From: JACDDK01 sp041747155
GTDB taxonomy: Bacteria > Actinomycetota > Rubrobacteria > Rubrobacterales > Rubrobacteraceae
Assembly: GCA_041747155.1 (NCBI GenBank)
Contig: JBGTFQ010000009.1
Coordinates: 1 to 17,829, forward strand
Direction of reading: 5' to 3'
Length of the DNA: 17,829 nucleotides
The translations under genes and the position numbers were made by a program. Below are positions 6,656-14,287 of the stretch, one piece after another. The notes under the pieces were generated by a model that saw nothing but the letters and a program-made list of their open reading frames with translations, had not been told where the DNA came from and did no database searches. Every line of letters begins with the position of its first letter. The first letter of the stretch is position 1.

Positions 6656-8044
6656 TTAATCCCCGAACTTCGTGAACAGGTTATTGAAGGATTCGGCGAG
6701 GGTCGGGTGGGCGAAAGGCGCGTCGCGCAGAACTGTGTAGTCGAGCTTGCCCAACATGGCTATGTGGATCATAGACATGAGCTCGCCGCCTTCCATCCCG
6801 AGTATCGCTGCGCCCAATACCTCCCCGGACTCCGCCTCCACCACGGCTTTCATCATGCCTCGACTCTCGTCGTACTCCAGCGCGTGGGCGACGGAGGTCA
6901 TTGGCATCGTCGCCACTCTGACGGCCCGACCCTGTTCTTTGGCCTCCGACTCGCTCAAGCCTACACGCCCGAGTTGTGGGTCCATAAAAACCGTGTAGGG
7001 AACGACGCGATCCGCGACGCTAGCCTCGCCACCATCCAGCAGGTTCGTCCGCAGCACGCGGAAATCGTCATAGGAAATATGCGTGAACGCCGGGCCACCC
7101 TTCACGTCTCCCAGAGCGTAGATTCCCTCGACGTTCGTCTCCAGCCGCTCGTTTACCTGCACGAAACCGCGCTTGTCCAACTCGACGCCCGCCGCTGCGG
7201 GGTTCAGGATGTCCGTGTTTGGAGGACGTCCGGCGGCTAACAGGAGGTGCGAGCCTTCGAGTGTTCGCTCTCCATCCGGCCCGTTGACGGTCAGATGGAT
7301 ACCACCGTCTTCGTCCCGTTCGACGCTGCTTCCCTCGGTATTCAGCAGGACTTCGATGCCGTCCTCGCGCAGGATGTCGGCGACGGCCTCGGCGATGTCC
7401 GTGTCTTCGCGAGCGAGGAGTTGCGAGCCGCGTTGCACGATGGTCACTTCGCTGCCGAAGCGGCGAAACATCTGAGAGAATTCGAGGCCGATGTAGCCGC
7501 CGCCGAGGACTATAAGATGGTCCGGTACTTCGTCTAACTCCATGATCGAAGTGGAGTCCAGATGCGGCACGGCTGTCAGCCCATCAACCGGAACCCCGCC
7601 CGGCCGCGCCCCGACGTTTATGAAGATCCTATCCGCGGAGATCTCCATAGTCCCTCCGTCATTGAGGTCCACCACCAGCTCTTTCGCACCCGTGAACCGG
7701 GCTTCGCCCATGACGAGTTCGAGGTTCTCGGCCTCTTCGAGACCCTTCTCGCCGCCGCTCCTAAATTTGTCCACGATGTCGCGCTTGCGGTCGCGCACGA
7801 CGCTCATATCTACGCTCACCGGGCCGGTCTGGACACCGTAGTCGGCAGCCCGGCGGGCAATGTAAGCGGCGCGGGCGCTGGCGACCATCGTCTTTGTGGG
7901 AGTGCAGCCCTCGTTGACGCAGGAACCGCCGACATGCTCGCGTTCTACAACGGCGGTTTTGCGTCCGGCGGCGGCGAGGGCTTTGGCGAGCGGGTTGCCG
8001 CCCTGCCCCGAGCCGATAACAACATCGTCATAGTGCGTGCTCAT
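6656..8044 (-). CDS. FAD-dependent pyridine nucleotide-disulfide oxidoreductase with intact catalytic dyad
   Basis: A 462-residue class I flavoprotein disulfide reductase (mercuric reductase / lipoamide dehydrogenase / glutathione reductase group). The N-terminal FAD fold has GSGQGG (11-16) and the redox-active pair Cys42/Cys47 in GGSCVNEGCTPTK. The NAD(P)H fold has LGGGYIGLEF near 185. Arginine after the second strand (VTIVQR) suggests NADPH rather than NADH. A second FAD contact is ALGDVKGG. The dimerisation domain ends with AHPTLAE, giving the His446-Glu451 dyad. There is no N-terminal heavy-metal domain and no C-terminal vicinal cysteines, so mercury reduction is not supported. A low-molecular-weight or protein disulfide is a more likely substrate. 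It is 67 bases downstream of msrAB with its own AGAGGT ribosome site. Which thiol it reduces is unknown. Confidence 0.88.
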   Translation of the reverse strand: MSTHYDDVVIGSGQGGNPLAKALAAAGRKTAVVEREHVGGSCVNEGCTPTKTMVASARAAYIARRAADYGVQTGPVSVDMSVVRDRKRDIVDKFRSGGEKGLEEAENLELVMGEARFTGAKELVVDLNDGGTMEISADRIFINVGARPGGVPVDGLTAVPHLDSTSIMELDEVPDHLIVLGGGYIGLEFSQMFRRFGSEVTIVQRGSQLLAREDTDIAEAVADILREDGIEVLLNTEGSSVERDEDGGIHLTVNGPDGERTLEGSHLLLAAGRPPNTDILNPAAAGVELDKRGFVQVNERLETNVEGIYALGDVKGGPAFTHISYDDFRVLRTNLLDGGEASVADRVVPYTVFMDPQLGRVGLSESEAKEQGRAVRVATMPMTSVAHALEYDESRGMMKAVVEAESGEVLGAAILGMEGGELMSMIHIAMLGKLDYTVLRDAPFAHPTLAESFNNLFTKFGD

Positions 8045-8067
8045 TTGAACCTCTGTTCTGAATAGTC

Positions 8068-8100
8068 TTGGGCTCCCGGAGTTCTTTGTCGAGAGCCCGA
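8068..8100. other. Hairpin between msrAB and the downstream flavoprotein gene
   Basis: The arms 8068-8075 (TTGGGCTC) and 8093-8100 (GAGCCCGA) can form an 8-bp stem including one G-U pair, with a 17-base loop. In the direction of the genes a T-run lies before the hairpin, not after it, so it is not a standard intrinsic terminator for msrAB. It could mark an mRNA processing or differential-expression point within the cluster. Confidence 0.35.
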
Positions 8101-8111
8101 AAAAGTTTGAG

Positions 8112-9191
8112 TTAGCGGGCTTCGAGATCCAGAGCCACGCTGTTCATGCACCAACGCTGCCCACCGGCGTCCCGAGGCCCGTCTTCGAAGACGTGGCCGA
8201 GATGCGAATGACACCGGGCGCAACGAGCCTCCGTCCGAACCATGCCGTGCGACCGATCCCCGATCAGCTCGACAGCCTCCGGCGAGATCGCCTCTGTAAA
8301 GCTCGGCCAACCCGTACCCGAGTGGAACTGCGTGTCGGCATTGAAGAGTGGATTGCCACAAGCCGCGCAGTGGTACATGCCCTCCGCGTCCGTATCTACA
8401 TACTCGCCAGAGAACGGACGCTCCGTGCCAGCCTCTCGCAGCACGGCGTACTGTTCGGGCGTGAGGCGTTCGCGCCATTCGTCGTCGCTTGTTGGGAGCG
8501 GCTTGAGTGCGTCGCCGCCAGACGCTGTCTCTGATGCTACATCTAGGCCGACGGGACAGCTAACGCCGGTACCACCGAGGCCGCAGTAGCCGCTTGGGAC
8601 TTTGTGGAGGTACTGCTGATGGTAGTCCTCGGCGTAGTAGAACTCGGCGGCTGGTGCTATCTCGGTGGTTACGGAGTCGTAACCGGCCTCCTTTAGTTCT
8701 TTGTCGAAGGCGGTGCGAGTAGCTTCGATGGTCTGGCGTTGTTCGTCGCTCGTGTAGTAGACGGCGGAGCGATACTGGGTTCCGACATCGTTGCCCTGGC
8801 GCATCTGCTGGGTTGGGTCGTGGCCCTCCCAGAACGTGGCGAGGAGCCGGTCATACGGGATTTTCTCGGGATCAAAGACGACCAGTACGGCTTCGGTGTG
8901 GCCGGTTCGTCCACTGCAGACTTCTTCGTAAGTTGGGTTGGGCGTGTAGCCGCCCGCGTAGCCGGCGGCGGTGGTGTACACGCCATCGAGCTTCCAGAAG
9001 ACGCGCTCCGCGCCCCAGAAACAGCCCATCCCGACAATGGCGGTCTCCAGGTTCTTGGGGAACGGCGGCTGGATGGGCGTACCGAGTACAGCGTGTTTCT
9101 CGGGGATGGTGAACGGTGGACGGTCGCGGCCTGGTAGCGCGACTTCGGGGGCGACCATCTCTGGCGTTGGACGGTTGAACAGAAATCTCAT
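8112..9191 (-). CDS. msrAB: Fused peptide-methionine sulfoxide reductase MsrA-MsrB
   Basis: A 359-residue bifunctional enzyme that reduces both epimers of methionine sulfoxide. The N-terminal extension (1-50, including ALPGRDRP) is that of the long MsrA form. MsrA has the catalytic GCFWG with Cys57, then GYAGGYTPNPTYEEVCSGRTGH (77-98) and EDYHQQYL (188-195). Resolving cysteines are at 203 and 212 in YCGLGGTGVSC. A linker of about 25 residues leads to MsrB (about 236-357): zinc ligands Cys275/278 and Cys324/327, HSGTGWPSF (290-298) and the catalytic Cys348 in RWCMNS. No signal peptide, so cytoplasmic. Its ATG overlaps the stop of the peroxiredoxin gene (ATGA), implying translational coupling. 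Regeneration needs thioredoxin or a similar thiol system, which the flanking flavoprotein could supply. Confidence 0.96.
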   Translation of the reverse strand: MRFLFNRPTPEMVAPEVALPGRDRPPFTIPEKHAVLGTPIQPPFPKNLETAIVGMGCFWGAERVFWKLDGVYTTAAGYAGGYTPNPTYEEVCSGRTGHTEAVLVVFDPEKIPYDRLLATFWEGHDPTQQMRQGNDVGTQYRSAVYYTSDEQRQTIEATRTAFDKELKEAGYDSVTTEIAPAAEFYYAEDYHQQYLHKVPSGYCGLGGTGVSCPVGLDVASETASGGDALKPLPTSDDEWRERLTPEQYAVLREAGTERPFSGEYVDTDAEGMYHCAACGNPLFNADTQFHSGTGWPSFTEAISPEAVELIGDRSHGMVRTEARCARCHSHLGHVFEDGPRDAGGQRWCMNSVALDLEAR

Positions 9192-10030
9192 GCAGGTTCC
9201 TCCTCTGCGGTTTGTACGTTGCGAGCGGTTGGGCCAGTCTCGTTTTCCACTAACTCGAATTCTACCGGCGTACCGGGCTTGATGGTGCGGTAGCCCTCAC
9301 CGGGGATGGCGGTGAAACTAAAGAAAACCTGCTCACCACCGCCTTCGCGGAGGATCTCACCGACTCCTTCCGCCACACTGAACGATTTTACCGTGCCACG
9401 AGCGACTGGGAGTCCGTTCTCACCCAAAACTGGCGCTCCTTGGGCCCATTCTTGCTGTGGAATGCGGATGCTGCGAGCCTCGGGCGTGTCGAAAGCCTCG
9501 TAGGCGTAGTTCGCGTGCGTGCTGAGGATGTCTCGCAGATCTTGGCGTAATTCCTCCACCGTCGGGCGTCCGACGAAGAACCAGCCATCGTAAGCTTTGT
9601 GGACTGTGAGATCCGGGCGCAGGATGAATGTAAAGGGGCGGGCGGTGTAGGCGTACTCGCCCTCGGTCTCGTCCAGGATGCCCAGCTCGTTTATTGCCGC
9701 TCGGTTTTTGTCGGAGAAGAACGGCCATTCGGCGCCCAGTCCCGCCCGGAAGGCGGCTGAGACTTTCGGTGGATCTGTGCTTATGGCAGCGAGTTTGCAG
9801 TAGCTGACGGAGAGTTCGCTCTGGAAATTCACGAGTCCGCGAAGTTGGACGTTATCGCGGGGGCAGAAAAAGCCTCGGTAGAAGACTAGGATCAGGGGGT
9901 ATCCGTCGAAGAAGCCCATCTTTTCGTCCATCGCGCCAGGTTTAGTGAAATCCGAAAGCTGTCTAGGGATTCCGTTGTGATCCGGTAGGGTTAAGTTGGG
10001 GAAGGTGTCGCCAAGCTTGGGGATGGTCAT
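9188..10030 (-). CDS. Peroxiredoxin-like protein with C-terminal cold-shock domain
   Basis: A 280-residue two-domain protein. Residues 1-175 are a thioredoxin-fold AhpC/TSA-like domain: GDTFPNLTLPDHNG (7-20), the active-site segment FYRGFFCPRDNVQL (50-63) with the putative peroxidatic Cys56, SYCKLAAISTDPP (76-88) and ARPFTFILRPD (130-140). The second cysteine of the usual CPxC in this subgroup is replaced by Asp59. Residues 211-273 match a cold-shock domain: RGTVKSFSVAEGVGEI, with an RNP1-like EGVGEI, VFFSF as RNP2-like, then FTAIPGEGYRTIKPGTPVEFEL and GPTARNV. I know of no common fusion of this kind. ATG start lies one base after the stop of the VTT gene; its stop overlaps msrAB. It likely reduces peroxide, perhaps with a nucleic-acid-binding or regulatory tail. 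Confidence 0.88.
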   Translation of the reverse strand: MTIPKLGDTFPNLTLPDHNGIPRQLSDFTKPGAMDEKMGFFDGYPLILVFYRGFFCPRDNVQLRGLVNFQSELSVSYCKLAAISTDPPKVSAAFRAGLGAEWPFFSDKNRAAINELGILDETEGEYAYTARPFTFILRPDLTVHKAYDGWFFVGRPTVEELRQDLRDILSTHANYAYEAFDTPEARSIRIPQQEWAQGAPVLGENGLPVARGTVKSFSVAEGVGEILREGGGEQVFFSFTAIPGEGYRTIKPGTPVEFELVENETGPTARNVQTAEEEPA

Positions 10031-10031
10031 T

Positions 10032-10790
10032 CTAACCAGCCTTCCCGTTTGATTGTCCGTATTTTCGATTTTGCAGCCAGCCGGGGATAAACGAGATGAT
10101 GACGAAGAGCATCGCTGCTACTCCGAGGTAGACGAATGTGGTGGTGAGATCTTCGCGAGCATTAGCCAGCGACCCGCCCGCGAAGGCGTAGACCGCCGCG
10201 CCGGGGATGATGCAGATGGATGTGAGACCGACGTAGGTGAGGAGCCGAATCTTCGTGAGACCATAGGCGTAGTTTTGAAGGTTGAACGGAAAGACCGGGA
10301 CGAGCCGCGTAATAAGGAGCATCCGCCAGCCCTGTTTCTCGACACCTTCATCCAGCTTGCGGATACGCTCGTTGTTCGCGGTCCAGCCTTCGACGAGGTC
10401 TCTGGCGGCGTAACGTCCCACCAGAAAGGCCAGCGTCGCGCCGATGGTCGCGCCGATCACGATCCAGAGCGTCCCGAAGACCGGCCCGAAGACGAGCCCC
10501 GCCAACAACGAAAGCGGCGTGCCCGGCAGAAACGCTACCGTGGCTACGGCGTAGAGCAAGATGAAGATAATTGGTGCGATGGGACCGAAAGAGAGGATCC
10601 AATCTCGCAGCCGATTCAAGCCATCCAGACTCACATACTCCGAGAGCCCGGTGAGACGTGCGACCACCACTACCACCACCAAAACCGCCGCGATCCCAAA
10701 AAGCTTGCCGAGGTTTTTCTTCTTGTTAGCAGGTTCGTTCTGCGCCTCTGACACCGCTTTTATAGAAGTATCGTTTTCGGACGGGTTCAA
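10032..10790 (-). CDS. TVP38/TMEM64 (VTT-domain) integral membrane protein
   Basis: The 252-residue protein starts at TTG 10790, with AAGGAG 6 bases upstream; the TTG overlaps the TGA of the preceding flavoprotein gene (TTGA). Residues 1-28 are a charged cytoplasmic tail. Hydrophobic segments lie near 29-46, 69-88, 93-125, 183-205 and 218-237. VTT-family motifs are FLPGTPLSLLAGLVFGP (87-103), GATIGATLAFLVGRYAARD (113-131) and RLVPVFPFNLQNYAYGLT (162-179). The family is present across bacteria and eukaryotes; some members are lipid scramblase- or flippase-like, many uncharacterised. VTT proteins often occur next to, or fused to, MerA/LPD-like flavoproteins, which is the arrangement seen here. 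The transported or handled substrate is unknown. Confidence 0.9.
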   Translation of the reverse strand: MNPSENDTSIKAVSEAQNEPANKKKNLGKLFGIAAVLVVVVVVARLTGLSEYVSLDGLNRLRDWILSFGPIAPIIFILLYAVATVAFLPGTPLSLLAGLVFGPVFGTLWIVIGATIGATLAFLVGRYAARDLVEGWTANNERIRKLDEGVEKQGWRMLLITRLVPVFPFNLQNYAYGLTKIRLLTYVGLTSICIIPGAAVYAFAGGSLANAREDLTTTFVYLGVAAMLFVIISFIPGWLQNRKYGQSNGKAG

Positions 10791-12250
10791 CTGCCTCTCC
10801 TTACCAGCGGCTTGACTTTGTCGATCAAACGACTGGCTCCAAAGAATACGGAGAACGCTTTTTGCGTGCGCGGATTGAAGAGCTTCTCGCGGTAGAAGTT
10901 GTCTGCGGCGCGTTGGTTCGCCTGCGCCAGTGTCGGATAGACGTGGATGGTCGTGGAGAGCGTTCCGATGGGGATATTTTTCTGCATCGCCAGCACGATC
11001 TCGTGAATGAGATTCCCCGCGTCCGGGCCGATTATGTGACCACCGAGTATCTTGCCACGCTTATCCGTGACGATCTTGACGAATCCGATTGTCTCGCCGT
11101 CAGTGATGGCCCGGTCCACCCCGCTAAACGGCTGCCGGAAGACTTTCACGCCGTCATATTGTTCCCGCGCCTGTTGCTCGGTGAGTCCGACTCGTGCGAC
11201 CTCGGGGTCCGTGAACGTGGTCCACGGCACGACGCGGTGATCCGCCTTGGTTTTTACCGGAAACAGCGCATTGCGCAACGCCGTGCGACCCTGATACTCT
11301 GCAACGTGCGTAAAGAGAAACTTGCCGGTGATGTCCCCGGCGGCGTAGATGTTATCGGCGGTGGTTCGGAGATTATCGTCTACGGTCACGCCGGATTTCG
11401 TCAGCTCAATGCCCGCGTTTGCGAGGCCGAGGCTGTCGTGGGTTGGGGCGCGGCCCGCGGCCATCAGGATCTCCTCCGCAAGAACTTCGATCTTCTCTCC
11501 GAATCCGTTCTCTGCGACGAGAATTTTCTCGCCGTTCTCTTTGCGAGCTTCGCGAGCCCGGTAGCCTCCCTTGAAGTCCACGCCATCGGCCACGAGGACT
11601 TGCTTTAGGATCTCGCCGACCTCCGGGTCTTCCTTTGGCAGTGGGAGCGGGGAGGAAGAGAGCAACGTCACCTCTGAGCCGAAGCGGGCGAAGATCTGAG
11701 CGAACTCGCAACCGATAGGACCGGAACCAACCACGATCATCGACTTCGGAAGTTTGTCCAGCCGCAGCGCTTCTATATTAGTCAGGTAACCGACTTCTTC
11801 GATGCCGTCGATGGGTGGTGTCGTGGCGTGAGTGCCGGTGGCGACGATGACGCTGCGGGCTTCGAGGTTACGACTATTCACGGATATTTCGTCTTTCGAG
11901 ACGAAGCTCGCGTCCTCTTCGAAGACATCCACGCCGAGGCTGCGGAAGCGTTCGGGGGTGTCATGAACACCAGCGGTCTCGATGACTTCGCGCATCCGGT
12001 CCATTACGGCGGGAAAATCGACTTCGTAGCCGGAGTTTTTTATGCCATACTCTTCGGAATGTGAGACCACGTGCGCCACGCGAGCACTCTTGACGAGCGT
12101 TTTGGTCGGGACACACCCGTGATATAGACAGTCGCCACCGAGCTTGTCGCGCTCGATGAGGGCCACCTTAGCTCCGAGCGACGCGCCACCAGCAGCGGAG
12201 ACGAGCCCGGCGGTGCCGCCGCCGATCACTACGAGATCATACTTCGTCAT
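10787..12250 (-). CDS. MerA/LPD-like FAD-dependent oxidoreductase lacking the His-Glu dyad
   Basis: A 487-residue flavoprotein disulfide reductase. FAD fold: VVIGGGTAG (7-15), redox cysteines Cys41/Cys46 in GGDCLYHGCVPTK. NAD(P)H fold: VVGSGPIGCEFAQ, with no acidic residue after strand 2 (VTLLSSS), which favours NADPH. Second FAD contact: AAGDITG. The C-terminal end reads HVYPTLAQ (436-443): Tyr438 stands where the catalytic His belongs and Gln443 where the Glu belongs, so classical dithiol-disulfide acid-base catalysis is probably absent. A C-terminal tail of about 44 residues follows. Start ATG 12250 is set by GGAGGAG 8 bases upstream; a longer open frame to 12373 is ignored. It is the first gene of the redox cluster, overlapping the VTT gene by 4 bases. 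An electron-transfer role with the membrane partner is inference. Confidence 0.87.
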   Translation of the reverse strand: MTKYDLVVIGGGTAGLVSAAGGASLGAKVALIERDKLGGDCLYHGCVPTKTLVKSARVAHVVSHSEEYGIKNSGYEVDFPAVMDRMREVIETAGVHDTPERFRSLGVDVFEEDASFVSKDEISVNSRNLEARSVIVATGTHATTPPIDGIEEVGYLTNIEALRLDKLPKSMIVVGSGPIGCEFAQIFARFGSEVTLLSSSPLPLPKEDPEVGEILKQVLVADGVDFKGGYRAREARKENGEKILVAENGFGEKIEVLAEEILMAAGRAPTHDSLGLANAGIELTKSGVTVDDNLRTTADNIYAAGDITGKFLFTHVAEYQGRTALRNALFPVKTKADHRVVPWTTFTDPEVARVGLTEQQAREQYDGVKVFRQPFSGVDRAITDGETIGFVKIVTDKRGKILGGHIIGPDAGNLIHEIVLAMQKNIPIGTLSTTIHVYPTLAQANQRAADNFYREKLFNPRTQKAFSVFFGASRLIDKVKPLVRRGS

Positions 12251-12258
12251 ACGGATTT

Positions 12259-12265
12259 CTCCTCC
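12259..12265 (-). promoter_or_regulatory. Shine-Dalgarno site setting the start of the first redox-cluster gene
   Basis: GGAGGAG on the minus strand lies 8 bases before ATG 12250. It fixes the 487-residue form, which begins directly with the FAD-binding strand. I found no convincing promoter hexamer pair between here and trpF. Confidence 0.65.
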
Positions 12266-12450
12266 ACATAAAGACTTCACGGAATGTATTGACCCCGATA
12301 ATAAATGCTCGTTCATCCACTCGTTGCGAAACCTTCTCTGCTCCAACATCCAAGACCGTATTAAACACAACACTTCTTACACACCGATTGCCTCAGCCTT
12401 ACGAAAATATTAACGGCATACGTGTAGTCGCTTAGGGGTAAACTCCGAAC

Positions 12451-13065
12451 ATGGTTCTCGTCAAAGTCTGTGGAATAACGAACCCGAACGATGCTCGCGT
12501 CGCCGCTGAAGCGGACGCGGACGCCATCGGCCTGATCTTCGCCCCTAGCCCTCGCCGGATCGGGTTGGATCAAGCCCAATCTATCTCCGCAACTCTTCCC
12601 GAAGAGGTAATGAAGGTCGGCGTGTTCGTGAACGCTTCGCCGGAGGAAGTGCTGAGCATCTCTCAAACGGTGGGTCTTGACTACGCGCAGCTTCATGGTG
12701 ATGAGGGGCCGGACGTCGTGGCGGCGGTGCGAGATAGCGGCGTTCCGGTGATAAAGGCTTTGCGGGTTCGGGACGCGGATTCGTTGGAAGGTTTTGAGCA
12801 GTATGGGGCGGACTTGTATCTGCTGGATGCGTACAGCGAGAAGGCGCGGGGTGGGACAGGCGAGAGTTTCGATTGGAGCCTGGCGAAAACGCTCATCGGG
12901 CGTGATAACATCGTTGTTTCAGGGGGATTGAATCCCGAGAACGTGGCGGAGGCTGTCAGAGCTTTCGAGCCTTTTGGGGTGGACGCTTCTTCATCCCTCG
13001 AAGACAGTCCCGGAGAGAAGAACGACGAGCTGGTTCGGAGGTACATCAGTGCGGCAAAAGGTTGA
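12451..13065 (+). CDS. trpF: Phosphoribosylanthranilate isomerase (TrpF)
   Basis: A 204-residue (beta/alpha)8 enzyme catalysing the Amadori rearrangement of phosphoribosylanthranilate in tryptophan synthesis. The catalytic base Cys7 lies in KVCGIT and the catalytic acid Asp126 in LLDAY. Other landmarks are FAPSPRRI (30-37), KVGVFVN (55-61), QLHGDE (80-85), RGGTGESFDW (133-142), SGGLNPENV (157-165) and the phosphate-binding GVDASSSLED (176-185). Length is normal. It heads the trpF-trpB-trpA-accD-accA run. The ribosome site is poor: AGGGG lies 12 bases before the ATG. A tryptophan leader peptide was looked for upstream and not found. The remaining trp genes (E, G, D, C) are not in the window. 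Confidence 0.95.
   Translation: MVLVKVCGITNPNDARVAAEADADAIGLIFAPSPRRIGLDQAQSISATLPEEVMKVGVFVNASPEEVLSISQTVGLDYAQLHGDEGPDVVAAVRDSGVPVIKALRVRDADSLEGFEQYGADLYLLDAYSEKARGGTGESFDWSLAKTLIGRDNIVVSGGLNPENVAEAVRAFEPFGVDASSSLEDSPGEKNDELVRRYISAAKG
13037..13041 (+). promoter_or_regulatory. Shine-Dalgarno site setting the trpB start inside trpF
   Basis: GGAGG lies 7 bases before GTG 13049 and inside the end of trpF. It supports the 412-residue TrpB over the longer open frame from 12974, whose extra N-terminus is trpF sequence read in another frame. Confidence 0.6.
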
Positions 13066-14287
13066 GAGGATCGCGACAGGCCAAGACGGATATTTCGGTG
13101 CTTTCGGGGGCCGTTACGTCCCTGAAACCCTCATCCACGCTCTGGACGAACTCGAAGAAGCCTACGAACGCTACCGTGACGATCCGGATTTCCTCGACGA
13201 ACTAAACGGACTGGCGCGGGATTTCGTTGGTCGTCCAACGCCGTTGATGTTCGCCGAGCGTCTGACGAAGAAGTGGGGCGGAGCGAACGTGTGGTTCAAG
13301 CGCGAAGACCTCGCGCACACGGGAGCGCACAAGATCAACAACGCCCTCGGGCAGATCCTCCTCGCCGAGCGCATGGGCAAGAAGCGCATCATCGCGGAGA
13401 CCGGCGCGGGCCAACACGGGGTCGCCACCGCGACCGTCGCCGCCCTCTACGGCAAAGAGTGCGTCGTCTATATGGGCGAAGAAGATACGCGCCGCCAGGC
13501 TCCGAACGTCCTGCGCATGAAGCTGCTGGGGACCGAAGTCCGGCCCGTCACCAGTGGTTCGGGAACGCTCAAGGCCGCGCTGAATGAGGCGATCCGGGAC
13601 TGGGTCACGAACGTCGAAGATACACACTATATTATTGGTACGGTGGCGGGTCCAGCGCCATATCCACGCCTTGTGCGGGATCTTCAGACCGTGATCGGGC
13701 GCGAACTCGAAGCCCAATCTCACGAGCGTTTCGGATCTGACCCGGATGCTATCGTGGCGTGCGTCGGCGGCGGCTCGAATGCCATCGGCGCGTTCCATCC
13801 GTTCGTCGGGCGCGAGGACGTGCGGCTGATCGGCGTCGAGGCCGCAGGTCGGGGGATGGAAACGGGAGAGCATGGCGCGTCGCTCACCGGCGGCAGCCCC
13901 GGAGTGTTGCACGGGAATTTGAGCTACGTGCTGCAGTCGGAAGATGGGCAGATCCGGGAGGCCCATTCGATCTCCGCTGGTCTAGACTACCCGTCCGTTG
14001 GCCCCGAACACGCCTATCTGAAGGACGAAGGTCTAGTTGAGTACGTGAGCGTCACGGATGCCGACGCGCTCGAATCTTTCGTCTCGACTTCTCGGCTCGA
14101 AGGGATCATCCCCGCGCTCGAAACGTCTCACGCCATCCATCACGCGGCGGCCGTAGCGCGGGAGCTTGGTCCGGGCAAGAACGTGGTTATCAACCTCTCT
14201 GGGCGTGGCGATAAAGATATCGAAGTTGTGGCGGCGGAGATCGGCATGGACGCTCACGAGGCCGAGGAAGCTGGTAGTGACGATTAA
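13049..14287 (+). CDS. trpB: Tryptophan synthase beta subunit
   Basis: A 412-residue PLP enzyme that condenses indole with serine. It starts at GTG 13049, overlapping trpF by 17 bases. The PLP lysine is Lys95 in HTGAHKINN (90-98). Glu117 lies in ETGAGQHG, the active-site glutamate region. YMGEEDTRRQAPNV follows, and GGGSNAIG forms the phosphate-binding loop. GRGDKD near the C-terminus is also typical. The N-terminal DGYFGAFGGRYVPETL identifies the canonical TrpB1 class rather than TrpB2. The last 12 residues are an acidic extension (DAHEAEEAGSDD). It pairs with the adjacent TrpA as the alpha2beta2 complex. Confidence 0.97.
   Translation: MRQKVERIATGQDGYFGAFGGRYVPETLIHALDELEEAYERYRDDPDFLDELNGLARDFVGRPTPLMFAERLTKKWGGANVWFKREDLAHTGAHKINNALGQILLAERMGKKRIIAETGAGQHGVATATVAALYGKECVVYMGEEDTRRQAPNVLRMKLLGTEVRPVTSGSGTLKAALNEAIRDWVTNVEDTHYIIGTVAGPAPYPRLVRDLQTVIGRELEAQSHERFGSDPDAIVACVGGGSNAIGAFHPFVGREDVRLIGVEAAGRGMETGEHGASLTGGSPGVLHGNLSYVLQSEDGQIREAHSISAGLDYPSVGPEHAYLKDEGLVEYVSVTDADALESFVSTSRLEGIIPALETSHAIHHAAAVARELGPGKNVVINLSGRGDKDIEVVAAEIGMDAHEAEEAGSDD

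Noticed and set aside
6656..8044. Annotation as mercuric reductase
   Set aside because: No heavy-metal-binding N-domain, no C-terminal vicinal cysteine pair and no mer genes nearby; only the general flavoprotein fold is shared.
12305..12364. Possible trp leader peptide (19 codons) upstream of trpF
   Set aside because: It contains no tryptophan codon, has no ribosome site and no attenuator hairpins follow it.
12251..12373. 41-residue N-terminal extension of the first redox-cluster flavoprotein
   Set aside because: The GGAGGAG site before ATG 12250 and the immediate FAD-binding strand make the shorter form the real one.
13202..13966. 254-codon minus-strand frame opposite trpB
   Set aside because: Antisense shadow of trpB; no ribosome site and Arg/His-rich composition typical of shadows.
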